Positions 36,474-46,719 of a stretch of 64,000 bases of DNA are shown in pieces. The position numbers were made by a program, and so were the translations under genes. The stretch comes from Aedes albopictus (Eukaryota; Arthropoda; Insecta; Diptera; Culicidae), in contig NC_085137.1 in NCBI RefSeq assembly GCF_035046485.1, positions 313,979,164-314,043,163 on the forward strand, read 5' to 3'. The first letter of the stretch is position 1. The number at the start of each line of letters is the position of its first letter. A model generated the notes under the pieces. That model saw only the letters and a program-made list of their open reading frames with translations. It was not told the origin of the DNA and ran no database searches.

Positions 36474-38690
36474 TTATTTATTTATTTATTTCGTCAATCA
36501 TTGTAGACTACAATGTATAAATTTACAGATAATGATACTTATATAACATTTTATGTGTCATTAGATCTACCATTTAGGACTTTCCTTAGCAGTGGTCTTG
36601 ACATAGTTAAGTCGATTATTTCGCAGTATTTGTTATATATATATTCATTAATGAGTTCATTGGTCCGTTTATTGCATATGAAGTTCGTAGCGATTTGAGC
36701 TGAAATATGTTACGTGATCTTAAAGAGCGAAATGGAGCATAAAAATTAAGGCTCGCTAATAAATCTTCCGATTGAGTGCGTTGTGAGATAAGATCGTTTA
36801 TAAAAGCTATACATGCAATTTCCCTTCTTTTCTTAAGAGTTTCCAAATTGATAAGCAAGCACCGGGACTCATACGACGGAAGAGGATAAGATGCCCATCC
36901 TAGTTTTCTTAGAGCAAAGAGTAAAAATTGTTTTTGTACAGATTCAATACGATTTGAATGAATATGAAGACCAAACAACGCTACAATATTCTAGTATTGA
37001 TCTCACATATGACACATATAGAGTCTTTATTGTGTAAGGATCTTTGAAATGATAGCTGAATCTTTTAATAAAGCCAAGCATACTTTGAGATTTATGAATA
37101 ACTGAATTGTAATGATCAACAAAGGAAAGCTTAGAGTCTAGTAATACACCTAAATCGCTTACTTTGGTTTGTCTTACCACTTGTTCATTGCCCAGCAAGC
37201 AGTTGAAATTGGATGGCTCGCGCTTCCTTGTAAAGGATATTATGTACAGAGCGTTCATGATTAACAACATTTTTAATCATGATTAATCATTGATGATTAA
37301 AATTCCAATTTTGGTGATTATTGATTATGATTAATGATTAATTTGATTTTTAGCATGATTAAAGATTATGATTAATGATTAAAATTGGTTTTATCTGTGA
37401 TTATTGATTATGATTAATGATTAGAAATGGCTCATTGATTAAAAATCATGATTAATCATGATTAATCAATCACAAAAAACTGGGAATGATTAAAATATAA
37501 TTATTGTTTAACATGTTTTTGAAGTTTCAAAAGTAAAAGGTAACTCTGTCCGGTAGATTTCTGATAAAAGAATCATAAATTATATTATTTAGAGCAGCAT
37601 TTAAACCAATTTAAATTGGATCATATATTTTATATGGTGAATCATTTTTGGTGATGAATGATTAATGATTGATTAATATTTTTTCTTATGATTATGATTA
37701 CTGATTAATGATTAGATTGCAAAAACAGCGTGATTAAGATTAATGATTAATGATTAAATGAGATTTTTTTGTGATTATGATTAATGATTTTGATTAATCT
37801 TAATCATTAATCATTAATCATGATTAAATTTATGATTAATCATTAACGCTCTGATTATGTAACACTTTTTGACATTTATATCAAGTAGACTTTTTAGACA
37901 CCAATTATGAAAAACATCAACCTCACGTTGAAATTCTACTAAATCTGCCTTGTTCAATATTTCCATATATAACTTCATATCGTCAGCATAAATCAGAACT
38001 CTTAGTCGTTTTAAAATGAGAGTTACATCATTAACAAATAAAATGAAAAGTAAAGGCCCTAAATGTGAGCCTTGTGGAACACCAGATGTAGCATTGACGT
38101 GATTAGATATCTTTCCTTTAAACTGAATTGACTGTATTCTGTTTGATAAATATGATTCAATCCATGTCAGAAGTTCACTTGAAAATCCCGTGCGTTGTAG
38201 TTTGAAAAGCAATAGTTTGATGTCAACCCTATCGAATGCTTTGGTAAAATCAGTGTATAACGCCTCGACATAGTTTCCACGGTCCATAGCAGCAAAAGTG
38301 AAATTCACGAACTCAAGCAAATTAGTAGTTGTGGATCTAGATTTAAAGAAGCCATGCTGACTATTTGTAATACCATTTTTGACCTGATTAAATATTTTTT
38401 ATTTACAATGGATTCGAATCACTTTGGAATGCATGAGATAATTGCAATTCCACGATAATTTTTGATTTCGGAACGCTTACCGGATTTAAAGATTGGTATT
38501 AGAAACGATTGCTTCCATTGCGATGGAAATACACCACTAGCAAGAGAGTTATTGAAAAGCCAAAACAAGGGCTTAACGGAAGAGGTGGCGAGCTTCTTCA
38601 AAAGAAAAGGAGGTATTCCATCCGGCTCTGGTCCTTTTGAAGAATCCAACCCTTCTAATAACACAGCGTAACAAATATTAACTATTGGTC
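36474..38690 (-). pseudogene. Jockey/I-like LINE reverse transcriptase relic
   Basis: 5'-truncated near 38690 and ending in an (AAAT)n tail at 36474. RT blocks in order: SKGPEPDGIPPFLL, NYRGIAIISCIPK, DFTKAFDRVD (catalytic D), GVPQGSHLGPLLF, LIYADDMKLY (catalytic DD), then DLGVLLDSKLSF and the C-terminal RREIACIAFINDLI. At least two frameshifts (about 38400 and 36970) and an internal hAT MITE (37247-37853) break it. Removing the MITE and one duplication copy rejoins the frame at KKCYIISFTRKR. Confidence 0.8.
37239..37861. mobile_element. hAT-type MITE made of TGATTAA repeats
   Basis: A 607-bp element (37247-37853) lies between perfect ATTATGTA duplications. Its ends are CAGAGCGTTCATGATTAA and TTAATCATTAACGCTCTG (inverted: CAGAGCGTTAATGATTAA). 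Nearly all of the interior is a degenerate tandem of the terminal word TGATTAA/TTAATCA. No ORF. Confidence 0.9.
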
Positions 38691-38915
38691 TGTCTCAAGA
38701 GCAAACTTATGTGTCTCTGACAGATTTTGGGTCGCTGAATCCGAATCCGGGCTCAGATTTGCTTCACCACGTTACTATTTTGAGTTATACCTCAATTTAT
38801 AGGGCAAAATATACGATTTTGGGCTTTTTTGACTGCAAGTCATTGAGCATGGAAATATTTTTTAAGCAATCAAAAGGTAAATTGGTCAATTATCATCTAA
38901 ATTAACGACTAATGC
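38691..38915 (+). repeat. Interspersed repeat R, copy 2
   Basis: The fullest copy. It begins with CTGTCTCAAGAGCAAACTTA and ends GGTCAATTATCATCTAAATT. It lies at the 5' truncation point of the Jockey/I-like relic. Confidence 0.7.
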
Positions 38916-39188
38916 AAAAGATGTCGTTTTACCAAATCGAATTTGCTAGTTTTAAGCGTTTTAAGTTAGGTACGATATTTCCCATACAAGTCACCCTCCA
39001 AAAGTTGCATGCACGTTTATATACTAGCATAAAATGTTTAAATCTATTAAATTTGATGTGGTTAAACGAAATATTCTGCATGGGTTGTTAATTCAGAGTG
39101 ATTGATTTGTCTTTATTTTTTTATTATTTTTTTTTTTATAAAAGTTTTATTTGGTCGATTGCTTATTTAAAATTATACACATAATTAG

Positions 39189-42100
39189 TTAAACTTCGAC
39201 ATCTAGATGAAATTTTAAAGCGTCTACGTCTATTCTATTATTAGAGCTTTCAATGAATGTAAAATAATTCACAAGTGTTTTTAATATCATTATTTTATCT
39301 GCTGCCGAAGTCCATTCAAGAGAAGGTCGCAGCAGTTCGGTGCAAACAAAAGGACGTCGTCGACCAGTCATCTCCAATAGCCGTCGTTGTAACAGCCTCC
39401 ACGCACCTTGCACTCTGCTACAGTTGAAAAATTTGTGTTCCATAGTCTCGCTAGGAGCAGCGCAGTGCAAACAGTGTTCTCCATCCGTTCGTCGCATTCG
39501 GAACAAAAGCCGTCGGCATGGCACTTTCTGGTTAACCCACATGTAAAGGGCAGATTTTTGTGGAGATAGCAGCTCACGCGTCGAAATATTCAACCATACA
39601 CGAGACCAGTTACAGTTAGGATGATCGCTTTCAACTTTGGGTCTATCCGTTTGATTTACGAAGAGACGATGGATGAGATCAGCGGAGGGGTGTACACGGA
39701 TTTGGAAGGGCAGGTTTGGGAGGTGGCTTATGATAAGTTTGAGGCAGGGCAGGTTTGAGATAACATTTGCAGGAATGGGATTGGCTTGGTTTATACAGGA
39801 TTGATAAAAGGGAAGGGAATCGATCTCAGTTAAGTGCCTGTTGATGATCAGCGAGTTGCATTTCATGCTCGGGAGATGCAAGTTCATCCCGCCGTCCTGC
39901 TTTCTTCGGGCTAATTGCAGCATCGGTATCGTCGCTGGTGCTCCTCGAAATAGGTATCTTCGCATGGTAGATGTCAGCTTTGCCACATGCACCGCCAGCG
40001 GCGGCAAGTGCGCTGCCATGTACCACATCTTCGATGACAGAAACGTGTTGAACAATATCACTTTCTGGTACAACTTCAGCGCGCGTTGCGAGTGGAGCCA
40101 AACTTGACGGGAAAAGTTCGTCACGATGGTATCCCAGTTTAAAGTTACCATTTCTCGAATTGAATTGGTGAAGACAATCCCAAGAATTTTGATGGTGTTG
40201 TCCGTGCGCAACCATGGCACAGTCAATGGTGCATTGATAATCCCAACGTCGATGGCAGTTGTTTTATTTTCGTTGAGAACCGCTCCTGATACGCGTCCAA
40301 AGCCGCGGAACAAATTTCGCATCGCATTTAATTGTTCTACGCTGGTAACGATCGCACTGATGTCGTCCGCATACGCTACAATCAAATCCCTGCCGCACAC
40401 TTGTTTCAGGCGCCGCAAGAGAGGGTGAAGGTAGATCACGAAGAGGTGCATAGATAGTGGATCTCCTTGTCGCACCGATCGCTGGATTGGAAACGTCGCT
40501 GAGAGAGACCCATTGATGAGGAGACGAGACGAGGAGGCTGCTGCTATGCGGGACAATAGGTCCACCAAAGCCGTGTTGAAACCCAAACCACGCATTGTGT
40601 TGAAGAGAAATCCGTGATCAACTCTGTCGAACGCATGATCGAGATCGAATCCAATCAATTTACCACATTGTCGATTTGATTTTAGCTGTGCAATTCGGTC
40701 TTTCACGGCAAGTGTGGCCTGGAAAATGTTCCTTCTGCCATTATTGGAGCATTTTTGCGAGTCCGTCAATACGTTGTGGGCAAGCATGACACTTTCGAGT
40801 CTAGTTTTGAGGATCCGCGCGAGAATTTTATAATCATAATTAATCAAGCTAATTGGCCTGTACGCACGGGCGGTGTCCCCTGCTCCACGCTTCTTCACTA
40901 ATACTATCACACCGTCGAGAAACGTTGTCGGAAGGTTGGAACTGATCGCTTCATTCAGCACCAGGTTCAATTCCCGATGAATGATATCGAACGTCCGCAA
41001 GTAGAATTCTTTTGGAAGTCCGTCGGGGCCAGGTGATTTTCGGGATGCGCTAGTACGTATAGCAGAAAGAATTTCCACGGTTGTGATTTCGCTCATACAC
41101 GATGCATTCGCATGGTCCTGCTCTGGGATGGCTCGTTCGCATTGGAAACCACTGCCTTGCAGATCATCTACGTCCCCTCGCGCGTACAGGTTCGTGAAGT
41201 ATTCAACCATATGGTCTCGAATCCCATCAGCGTCGTCGATAACTTCGTCTCTTTCGTTTCGAATGTGTTCTATCATCGTTTTACGACGCGTTCGTTCTCC
41301 CAGCTGGTAGGTAGACATCGCTTCGCCGGCCACGTACGTTTCGTTGATATGCAGAAACATTTCAGTGAAGCGGCGTTGGTGTGCAAGCATTTCGGCTTTT
41401 ACACGATTGATGGTAACAAGCATGGAACGATCATGATGGTAGCTGTCATACGCTCGTTGCAGCAAACCGTAAAGTCGCTGTTGCTCGCGATGGAAAGCGT
41501 CGAAAGCAATTTTGGACTTCCATCTAAAAAAAGATTTTAATTTGGACTTAGCGCATGACAACCACCATTCCATCCAAGACCGATAATAACGACGTTGGCG
41601 AGTCCAGTATTGCCATTGCGTTTGAAGCTCCTCTAAGTTATCGGTGGATAGCAGATGGGGACGGAGGGACCAGAAACCTCTACCGGGTGCTCTGTCTGGG
41701 AGAGGGATGCAAATTCTCGCAGTGACGGCTTTATGATCGGAGAAGCAACAGACATGGATATCTGTCGCTCTCAGCTGTTCTCGTAGGTTAGCGCTGACAT
41801 ACAGTCGATCAAGCCTGGACGAAGAATTGTGTGTTATGAATGTATATCCCGGTTCGCGGGACCGGAGTTGCAGCCACACATCGTGCATCCGAAGTTGTTG
41901 TATGGTTGCTTGGAGAGCGGGGCTCGGGTTCGAACCTGTCGCATCGCATTGCCGAACCACACAGTTGAAATCACCTCCAAGAATGACGTGATCGGTGCGG
42001 TACCGAAGGTAATAGGCTATCGTGTTGTTGAAGAACCTTTCACGTTCGGCGCGAAGAGCGGATCCCGATGGGGCATATACATTGCACATCGTGGTGTTGT

Positions 42101-42374
42101 GTACTCGCAAGGCAAGTAGTCTTCCGTCCAGGCTCTTTTCAACATGCGAGAATTTGATGTGGGTTTTGAGTGCGATTGCTGTTCCTCTCCTCGCTTGGTC
42201 GACATTGCAGACTACATTGTACCCAGGTAGCGCTAACTGTTCGTTCTCCACCTCCTGCAGGAAAACGATGTCTAGGTCGGTTGTGCGAAGGAACGTGCGT
42301 AGCGCGTTCAATTTCGTTGTGTTTGTTATGGTGTTGATATTGATGGTTCCGATGTTTACGCTGGTGTGCTCCAT
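39189..42374 (-). CDS. LINE ORF2: endonuclease-reverse transcriptase
   Basis: An uninterrupted 1061-residue protein. The N-terminal APE-type endonuclease (residues 1-225) shows NIGTININT, FLQEVE (E), NVYAPSG, LGGDFNCV (D, N), SRLDRLYVS and CFSDHKAV (SDH). The RT follows at about 440-720: SPGPDGLPKEFY, RPISLINYDYKI, IGFDLDHAFDRVDH (D), VRQGDPLS and VAYADDIS (DD). The C-terminus has a C-x2-C-x8-H-x4-C knuckle (CLHCAAPSETMEHKFFNC). RT block order and the ISLINYDYKI phrase suggest the L1/Tx1 group. All catalytic residues that I can judge are present. It nicks target DNA and reverse-transcribes its own RNA. Confidence 0.88.
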   Translation of the reverse strand: MEHTSVNIGTININTITNTTKLNALRTFLRTTDLDIVFLQEVENEQLALPGYNVVCNVDQARRGTAIALKTHIKFSHVEKSLDGRLLALRVHNTTMCNVYAPSGSALRAERERFFNNTIAYYLRYRTDHVILGGDFNCVVRQCDATGSNPSPALQATIQQLRMHDVWLQLRSREPGYTFITHNSSSRLDRLYVSANLREQLRATDIHVCCFSDHKAVTARICIPLPDRAPGRGFWSLRPHLLSTDNLEELQTQWQYWTRQRRYYRSWMEWWLSCAKSKLKSFFRWKSKIAFDAFHREQQRLYGLLQRAYDSYHHDRSMLVTINRVKAEMLAHQRRFTEMFLHINETYVAGEAMSTYQLGERTRRKTMIEHIRNERDEVIDDADGIRDHMVEYFTNLYARGDVDDLQGSGFQCERAIPEQDHANASCMSEITTVEILSAIRTSASRKSPGPDGLPKEFYLRTFDIIHRELNLVLNEAISSNLPTTFLDGVIVLVKKRGAGDTARAYRPISLINYDYKILARILKTRLESVMLAHNVLTDSQKCSNNGRRNIFQATLAVKDRIAQLKSNRQCGKLIGFDLDHAFDRVDHGFLFNTMRGLGFNTALVDLLSRIAAASSSRLLINGSLSATFPIQRSVRQGDPLSMHLFVIYLHPLLRRLKQVCGRDLIVAYADDISAIVTSVEQLNAMRNLFRGFGRVSGAVLNENKTTAIDVGIINAPLTVPWLRTDNTIKILGIVFTNSIREMVTLNWDTIVTNFSRQVWLHSQRALKLYQKVILFNTFLSSKMWYMAAHLPPLAVHVAKLTSTMRRYLFRGAPATIPMLQLARRKQDGGMNLHLPSMKCNSLIINRHLTEIDSLPFYQSCINQANPIPANVISNLPCLKLIISHLPNLPFQIRVHPSADLIHRLFVNQTDRPKVESDHPNCNWSRVWLNISTRELLSPQKSALYMWVNQKVPCRRLLFRMRRTDGEHCLHCAAPSETMEHKFFNCSRVQGAWRLLQRRLLEMTGRRRPFVCTELLRPSLEWTSAADKIMILKTLVNYFTFIESSNNRIDVDALKFHLDVEV

Positions 42375-42963
42375 TACAGTTGCATTTCTTCCTGGGAGCC
42401 TCGGCCGTGTTCGTTGTTGGCTTCGTCGTTGCGTCGCATCTTTTTCCCTGGAGGCGATCGTTTACTGCGCAACCGCCGGCTGCTATTCGAGCTGCAAGAG
42501 GCGTGAGAGCTGTCCGTGTCGTTACCATCAGAATTACGAGTCGTGTTGAGGATGCCGGTCGAGGTCGGGAGCGGCGCGGTTCGTCCCAGAGAAGATCCCG
42601 AATATGGAGCACGTCTCCGTACTCGGCGAGAAATTCGGCGATGTGAACGTTGGTAACGTCGTTGGAGAGGTCGAACAATCGCACCTCCACGGCTCCGTCC
42701 TCCATGAGAATACGCAGCTTGTATGTCTTCCCGTCAAACACGAAATCGTGTTTGTTATCATGCTCGCGCACGATCCTCTCAGCGAGCTCAAGGTTGTTGA
42801 CCTCCACGAAGGTGCAACCGAGCCGCTTGCTAGGCTGAAGTAGGCGCACATTTTCTCGCGTTAGACCGAGTTCTTTTCCCACGAATTTTAGAATTTCTTC
42901 ATGAGAAAATTGTCTCGGAAACTGCGAGTAATCCACGCGAAACGTGTTCTCGCGGCGCGGCAT
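42139..42963 (-). CDS. LINE ORF1 (RRM-like), probably frameshifted at its end
   Basis: Starts at ATG 42963. Residues 1-95 look like an N-terminal RNA-binding fold (FSHEEILKFVGKELGL, GCTFVEVNN). A second segment, AVEVRLFDLSNDVTNVHIAEFL plus GDVLHIRDLLW, is typical of mosquito LINE ORF1. From about residue 140 the composition turns to Arg/Thr/His-rich and the frame overlaps ORF2 by 236 nt in another phase, so an indel has probably diverted the true C-terminus. The CCHC knuckles often found in such proteins are not visible. The product would bind LINE RNA. Confidence 0.65.
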   Translation of the reverse strand: MPRRENTFRVDYSQFPRQFSHEEILKFVGKELGLTRENVRLLQPSKRLGCTFVEVNNLELAERIVREHDNKHDFVFDGKTYKLRILMEDGAVEVRLFDLSNDVTNVHIAEFLAEYGDVLHIRDLLWDEPRRSRPRPASSTRLVILMVTTRTALTPLAARIAAGGCAVNDRLQGKRCDATTKPTTNTAEAPRKKCNCNGAHQRKHRNHQYQHHNKHNEIERATHVPSHNRPRHRFPAGGGERTVSATWVQCSLQCRPSEERNSNRTQNPHQILAC

Positions 42964-43165
42964 CGCGCTTTACTGCGACGCGGCGGCAACGAATATCGAT
43001 AATAACAGCGAAATTACCGGTAGAGACTTCACGAATAGTCCGTGAACGGCTTCCGAAGTACGCTCTTTCGAAGAGATCGACTGATCGGCTCGGAAGTTGA
43101 GCACTAACTTGTCTTTATTAAAGAGACTTTCAGCCCTTGGCTGGTTCGTCTCTCGGTTAATTCAG

Positions 43166-43285
43166 ATGTTAATTGACCAATTTACCTCTTGGTTGCTTAA
43201 AAAAATATTTCCATGTTAATGGCTTGCTGTCAAAAAAGCCCAAAAACGCATATTTTGCCCTACAAATTGAGGTATAGATCAAAAT
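43166..43285 (-). repeat. Interspersed repeat R, partial copy 3
   Basis: It contains AATTGACCAATTTACC, TTGCTTAAAAAAATATTTCC and GCATATTTTGCCCTAC as in the other two copies. It immediately abuts the LINE's target duplication. Confidence 0.65.
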
Positions 43286-43492
43286 TGTGTATCAACATTC
43301 AACAATGTAGTAAACTGTGTGGGTTTTGCTTCTGAGTAGATACTTCCTGCTACATGTAGTACAGTTTGCTAAGTTTATTCATACAAGCCAATGACTGAGC
43401 TGCAGTGGAATGTACTCGAAACCCCTGCCCAAACAATTCCAGGCATCATCACGATTTTTTTTTAAATTTGTCGCTTGGGTACTTAATCTTCC
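43286..43492. other. No gene seen
   Basis: Short AT-rich spacer. No feature recognised. Confidence 0.4.
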
Positions 43493-43573
43493 TTTTGCAT
43501 CACGTTGACAGCAGCTCGCTGACGTAGTGTACGCTTTGGATCAAAAATGACCTTAACGCCAAAGGAGGGTTAA
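43493..43573. mobile_element. Very short MITE, TTAA target (copy 2)
   Basis: A 73-bp core (43497-43569) sits between TTAA repeats. It is closely related to 6261-6351, including CAGCTCGCTGACGTAGTGTA. Confidence 0.65.
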
Positions 43574-43937
43574 ACACGGTTAACTTCATTAGGTTTTGTC
43601 GCTTAGTGCAATTGCTTGGCTCAAGTGATGAGCCTAAATAATGCTTCTCATCGTACTTTTCTGCGCATCATCACGTGATTTCAAATGTTTCAATTCATCA
43701 GCATGTTTCATAAGATAACCACCACAGCATACCAGAACACACTTTCCACTATGCATCACCCTATCTTCCACACGCGGAGCTGTCGATTGCATGCTGTTCA
43801 TTAACATCATTATTGGTTGGATAGGCGTGGATGCATGCAGTGTGGGTGGATGAGTGCACTTCCCCATCCTATCCCCCACCAAGCCAACCGAACTGACCCG
43901 AATCAACAATTGACTCTTCATTTGTGAATCCTTTCAG

Positions 43938-44054
43938 AGTGATTGTACTGGCAGTCGGGGCGGTCGCACCGGTGGGGGCGGTGCTACTGCGGGTGGTAGA
44001 TTGGCATTATTTTTCCACGGGAAATTTGCGGCTGCATCGATGGCAGCAGGCAGG
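43938..44054 (+). CDS. Candidate 117-bp host exon (Gly-rich)
   Basis: A pyrimidine-rich acceptor (ATCCTTTCAG, ending at 43937) and a consensus donor (CAGG|GTGAGT at 44055) bracket exactly 39 codons with no stop. It reads SDCTGSRGGRTGGGG, then AGGRLALFFHGKFAAAS. The block is GC-rich and free of transposon sequence, unlike its surroundings. No family is recognised. An antisense frame (43934-44149) with a hydrophobic CLVGLGCLALTLPAA segment also spans it, so coding strand and reality are open. Confidence 0.35.
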
Positions 44055-44059
44055 GTGAG

Positions 44060-44651
44060 TGCGAGGCATCCCAACCCAACCAAACATATGCTTTTGATCA
44101 CATTCTGCACAAGGCGTTTCCTGTTGGTGGTGGATGTTTGTTGCGACACACATGCACCTGGAATACATTTTGGTTACTAATTAAATTATTTAAATTATAT
44201 TTCCGTAATTATGGGTATGCACATTTCACAGGGCATTTCCCCGGGAATTCTTTTTTCCATTATTATTTGTATGCAAATAAATACCCGCCATTTGAACCTT
44301 TGCCGGTAGATTTTGAAGTTGGTTGCAATAATTCGAAGCTTAGCGGACAAATTGAAAGCTAATGAGCTGTGCGATGAATGCTTCGTGCTTTGGAAATGGA
44401 AAATATTGATCGAGTTCACATTGCACAGATTTCCAGTCACGTTTTAAACATAGAGAGCTGGGTGTTGGATTGTTTCGGAACTGTTGTTGGTGCAATTTGA
44501 TGGAGTCAAATTCCTTGGTTTTCACATGAATGTGGGTTGCATTCGAACCTTTGATTTCCGAAAACTGTGTGAGGTACATTTTTTTTATCGACTAAATGGT
44601 GAATTGAACAACAAACCTGCATTTTTTTTACCGAATTAAATTCATCAAAAC
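44060..44651. other. No gene seen
   Basis: If the exon at 43938-44054 is real, this begins its downstream intron. Otherwise it is unannotated spacer. Confidence 0.4.
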
Positions 44652-44829
44652 TAGGTGCCTGTCCATAAACTACGTAGACTCTTATGGGGGAGGGGGGAGG
44701 TGGGGGGTCTGACCAAAGTCTACGCTCCATACAAATTTCGAAAATTTTGTATGAACAAAAGTCTACGGAGGGGGAGGGGGGGTCTGAGATGGCCCAAAAT
44801 GAGTCTACGTAGTTTATGGACAGCGCCTA
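44652..44829. mobile_element. Foldback MITE C, copy 2
   Basis: A 174-bp core (44654-44827) sits between TA repeats. Ends are GGTGCCTGTCCATAAACTAC and its near-perfect inverse, GTAGTTTATGGACAGCGCC. The arms carry AGTCTACG and CATACAAATT words, and the inner part is G-rich. No ORF. Confidence 0.75.
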
Positions 44830-45050
44830 GTCAATTGGAAAGCAATGTGTTTATTAATAATATTTGCCAGTACTCCAATACTAAGAGAATGGAAGGTATC
44901 AAATAAAAAATGTGTCACACTAAGCATTACAAGTATGATAGCCGGCAGCGCTATTGAATAAGTATTGATAGAAATATCAGTTCACAAACGATTGCACAAC
45001 GGCATAGAACGGGGTCATCTCGTACCAATCGCTATTAAGAGTAAAATACG
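44830..45050. other. No gene seen
   Basis: Short unique spacer before the satellite-bearing element. Confidence 0.4.
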
Positions 45051-45249
45051 TACACTACCCGTCATAAATACGGACTCACTTGAAAAAGTATTGCAACACA
45101 CAGTTGAATATTGCATCACTTTGAAAAGTTTAGCATCACCTCAAAACAACTACATATGTGCTGCTATATCTCAAAATGCTGAAAATATGCAATGGTACAG
45201 TCTTCAGCAAAGTTGTTCGGAAGGTCGTTGGCATCACGATGGCATGCAG

Positions 45250-46500
45250 TTTGGTTCGCAATTCTGCCGCTAGGTGACGCTAGTGAGCATCGAAATATGA
45301 GCATTTTCAACTAGTTCTATCTCGTGATCCTGATGACATATAAAGTTCAAGTCTTCGGCAAAGTTGTTCGAAAGGTCATGGCCATTATAATGACAAGAAG
45401 TTTGGTTCGCAATTCTGCCGCTAGGTGACGCTAGTGAGCATCGGAATATAAGCATTTCAACTAGTTCTATCTCGTGATCCTGATGAGATAGAAAGTTCAA
45501 GTCTTCGGCAAAGTTGTTCGGAAGGTCGTGGACATTTAAATGACAGGCAGTTTGGTTCGCAATTCTGCCACTAGGTGACGCTAGTGAGCATCGAAATATG
45601 AGCACTTCAACTAGTTCTATCTCGTGATCCTGATGAGATAGAAAGTTTAAGTCTTCGGCAAAGCTGTTCGAAAGGTCATGGCCATTATAATGACAAGAAG
45701 TTTGGTTCGCAATTCTGCCACTAGGTGACGCTAGTGAGCATCGAAATATGAGCACTTCAACTAGTTCTATCTCGTGATCCTGATGAGATAGAAAGTTTAA
45801 GTCTTCGGCAAAGCTGTTCGAAAGGTCATGGCCATTATAATGACAAGAAGTTTGGTTCGCAATTCTGCCGCTAGGTGACGCTAGTGAGCATGGAAAAATG
45901 AGCATTTTCAACTAGTTCTATCTCGTGATCCTGATGAGATAGAAAGTTCAAGTCTTCGGCAAAGTTGTTCGGAAGGTCATGAACATTAAAATGACAATCA
46001 GTTTGGTTCGCAATTTTGCCGCTAGGTGACGCTAGTGGGCATGAAAAAAGGGCATTTTCAACTAGTTCTATCTCGTGATCCCGATGAGATAGAAAGTTCA
46101 AGTCTTCGGCAAAGTTGTTCGGAAGGTCATGGACGTCATAACGACAAGCAGTTTTGTTCACAATTCTACCGCTAGGTGACGCTAATAAGCATGGAAAATG
46201 AGCACTTTCAACTAGTTCTATCTCGTGATCCCGATGAGATAGAAAGTTTAAGTCTTCGGCAAAGTTGTTCGGAATGTCATGGACATCATAATGACAAGCA
46301 GTTTTTTTTTCTTTATTGGAGAGATTTTCAGCCCGAGGCTGGTTCATCTCTTAGCAGTAGTTTGGTTCGTAATACTGCCGCTAGGTAACGCCTGTGAGCA
46401 TGGAAAAATGAGCATTTGAAACTAATTCTATCTCGTGACCCTGATGAGAGAGAAAGTTGAAGCCGTCGGCAAAGTTGTTCCGAAGATCGTTAGTGTGATA
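45250..46500 (-). repeat. 150-bp tandem array, left arm
   Basis: About eight units of 150-151 bp. Each has CACCTAGCGGCAGAATTGCG, TTGCCGAAGACTTGAACTTT and an internal hairpin TCTATCTC...GAGATAGA (all read on minus). Open frames through several units arise because the unit length is near a multiple of three; they are not genes. A 55-bp LINE-tail fragment (about 46302-46356) is inserted in one unit, and the last units are decayed. Confidence 0.9.
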
Positions 46501-46719
46501 ATTACATCAAAAGTTCAGTTAATTGGATGCAGTGACTTAATTGGCCGAACAAAAAAAAAATCATAACTACTAGAAGTTTGGTTCACAATGAACGCATGCA
46601 GCAGCTAGGTGACACTAGTAAGCATGGAAAAATGAACATTTTCAACTTCTACTATCTCACGATCCTGATGTGATAGAAAGTTATTCGGAATCTCAGTGTC
46701 ATCATAAGAACAAGTAGTT

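Larger units (their letters stand above)
39098..43155 (-). mobile_element. Full-length L1/Tx1-like LINE
   Basis: A 4058-bp insertion between perfect 11-bp duplications GTTAATTCAGA (39087-39097, 43156-43166). The 3' end has an A-rich tract and then AATAAAGACAAATCAATC, matching a family end also seen near 51545. Both ORFs are on the minus strand. The 5' region contains another AATAAAGACAA-ended piece (43112-43155), so the element either has a related 5' UTR or starts with a fused fragment. The long duplication and intact ORF2 point to a recent insertion. Confidence 0.8.

Noticed and set aside
43934..44149. Antisense secreted-peptide gene (hydrophobic segment followed by a Pro-rich tail)
   Set aside because: It has no ATG in frame (GTG only) and would need an unseen upstream exon. 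The plus-strand exon has better splice signals, although neither is proven.
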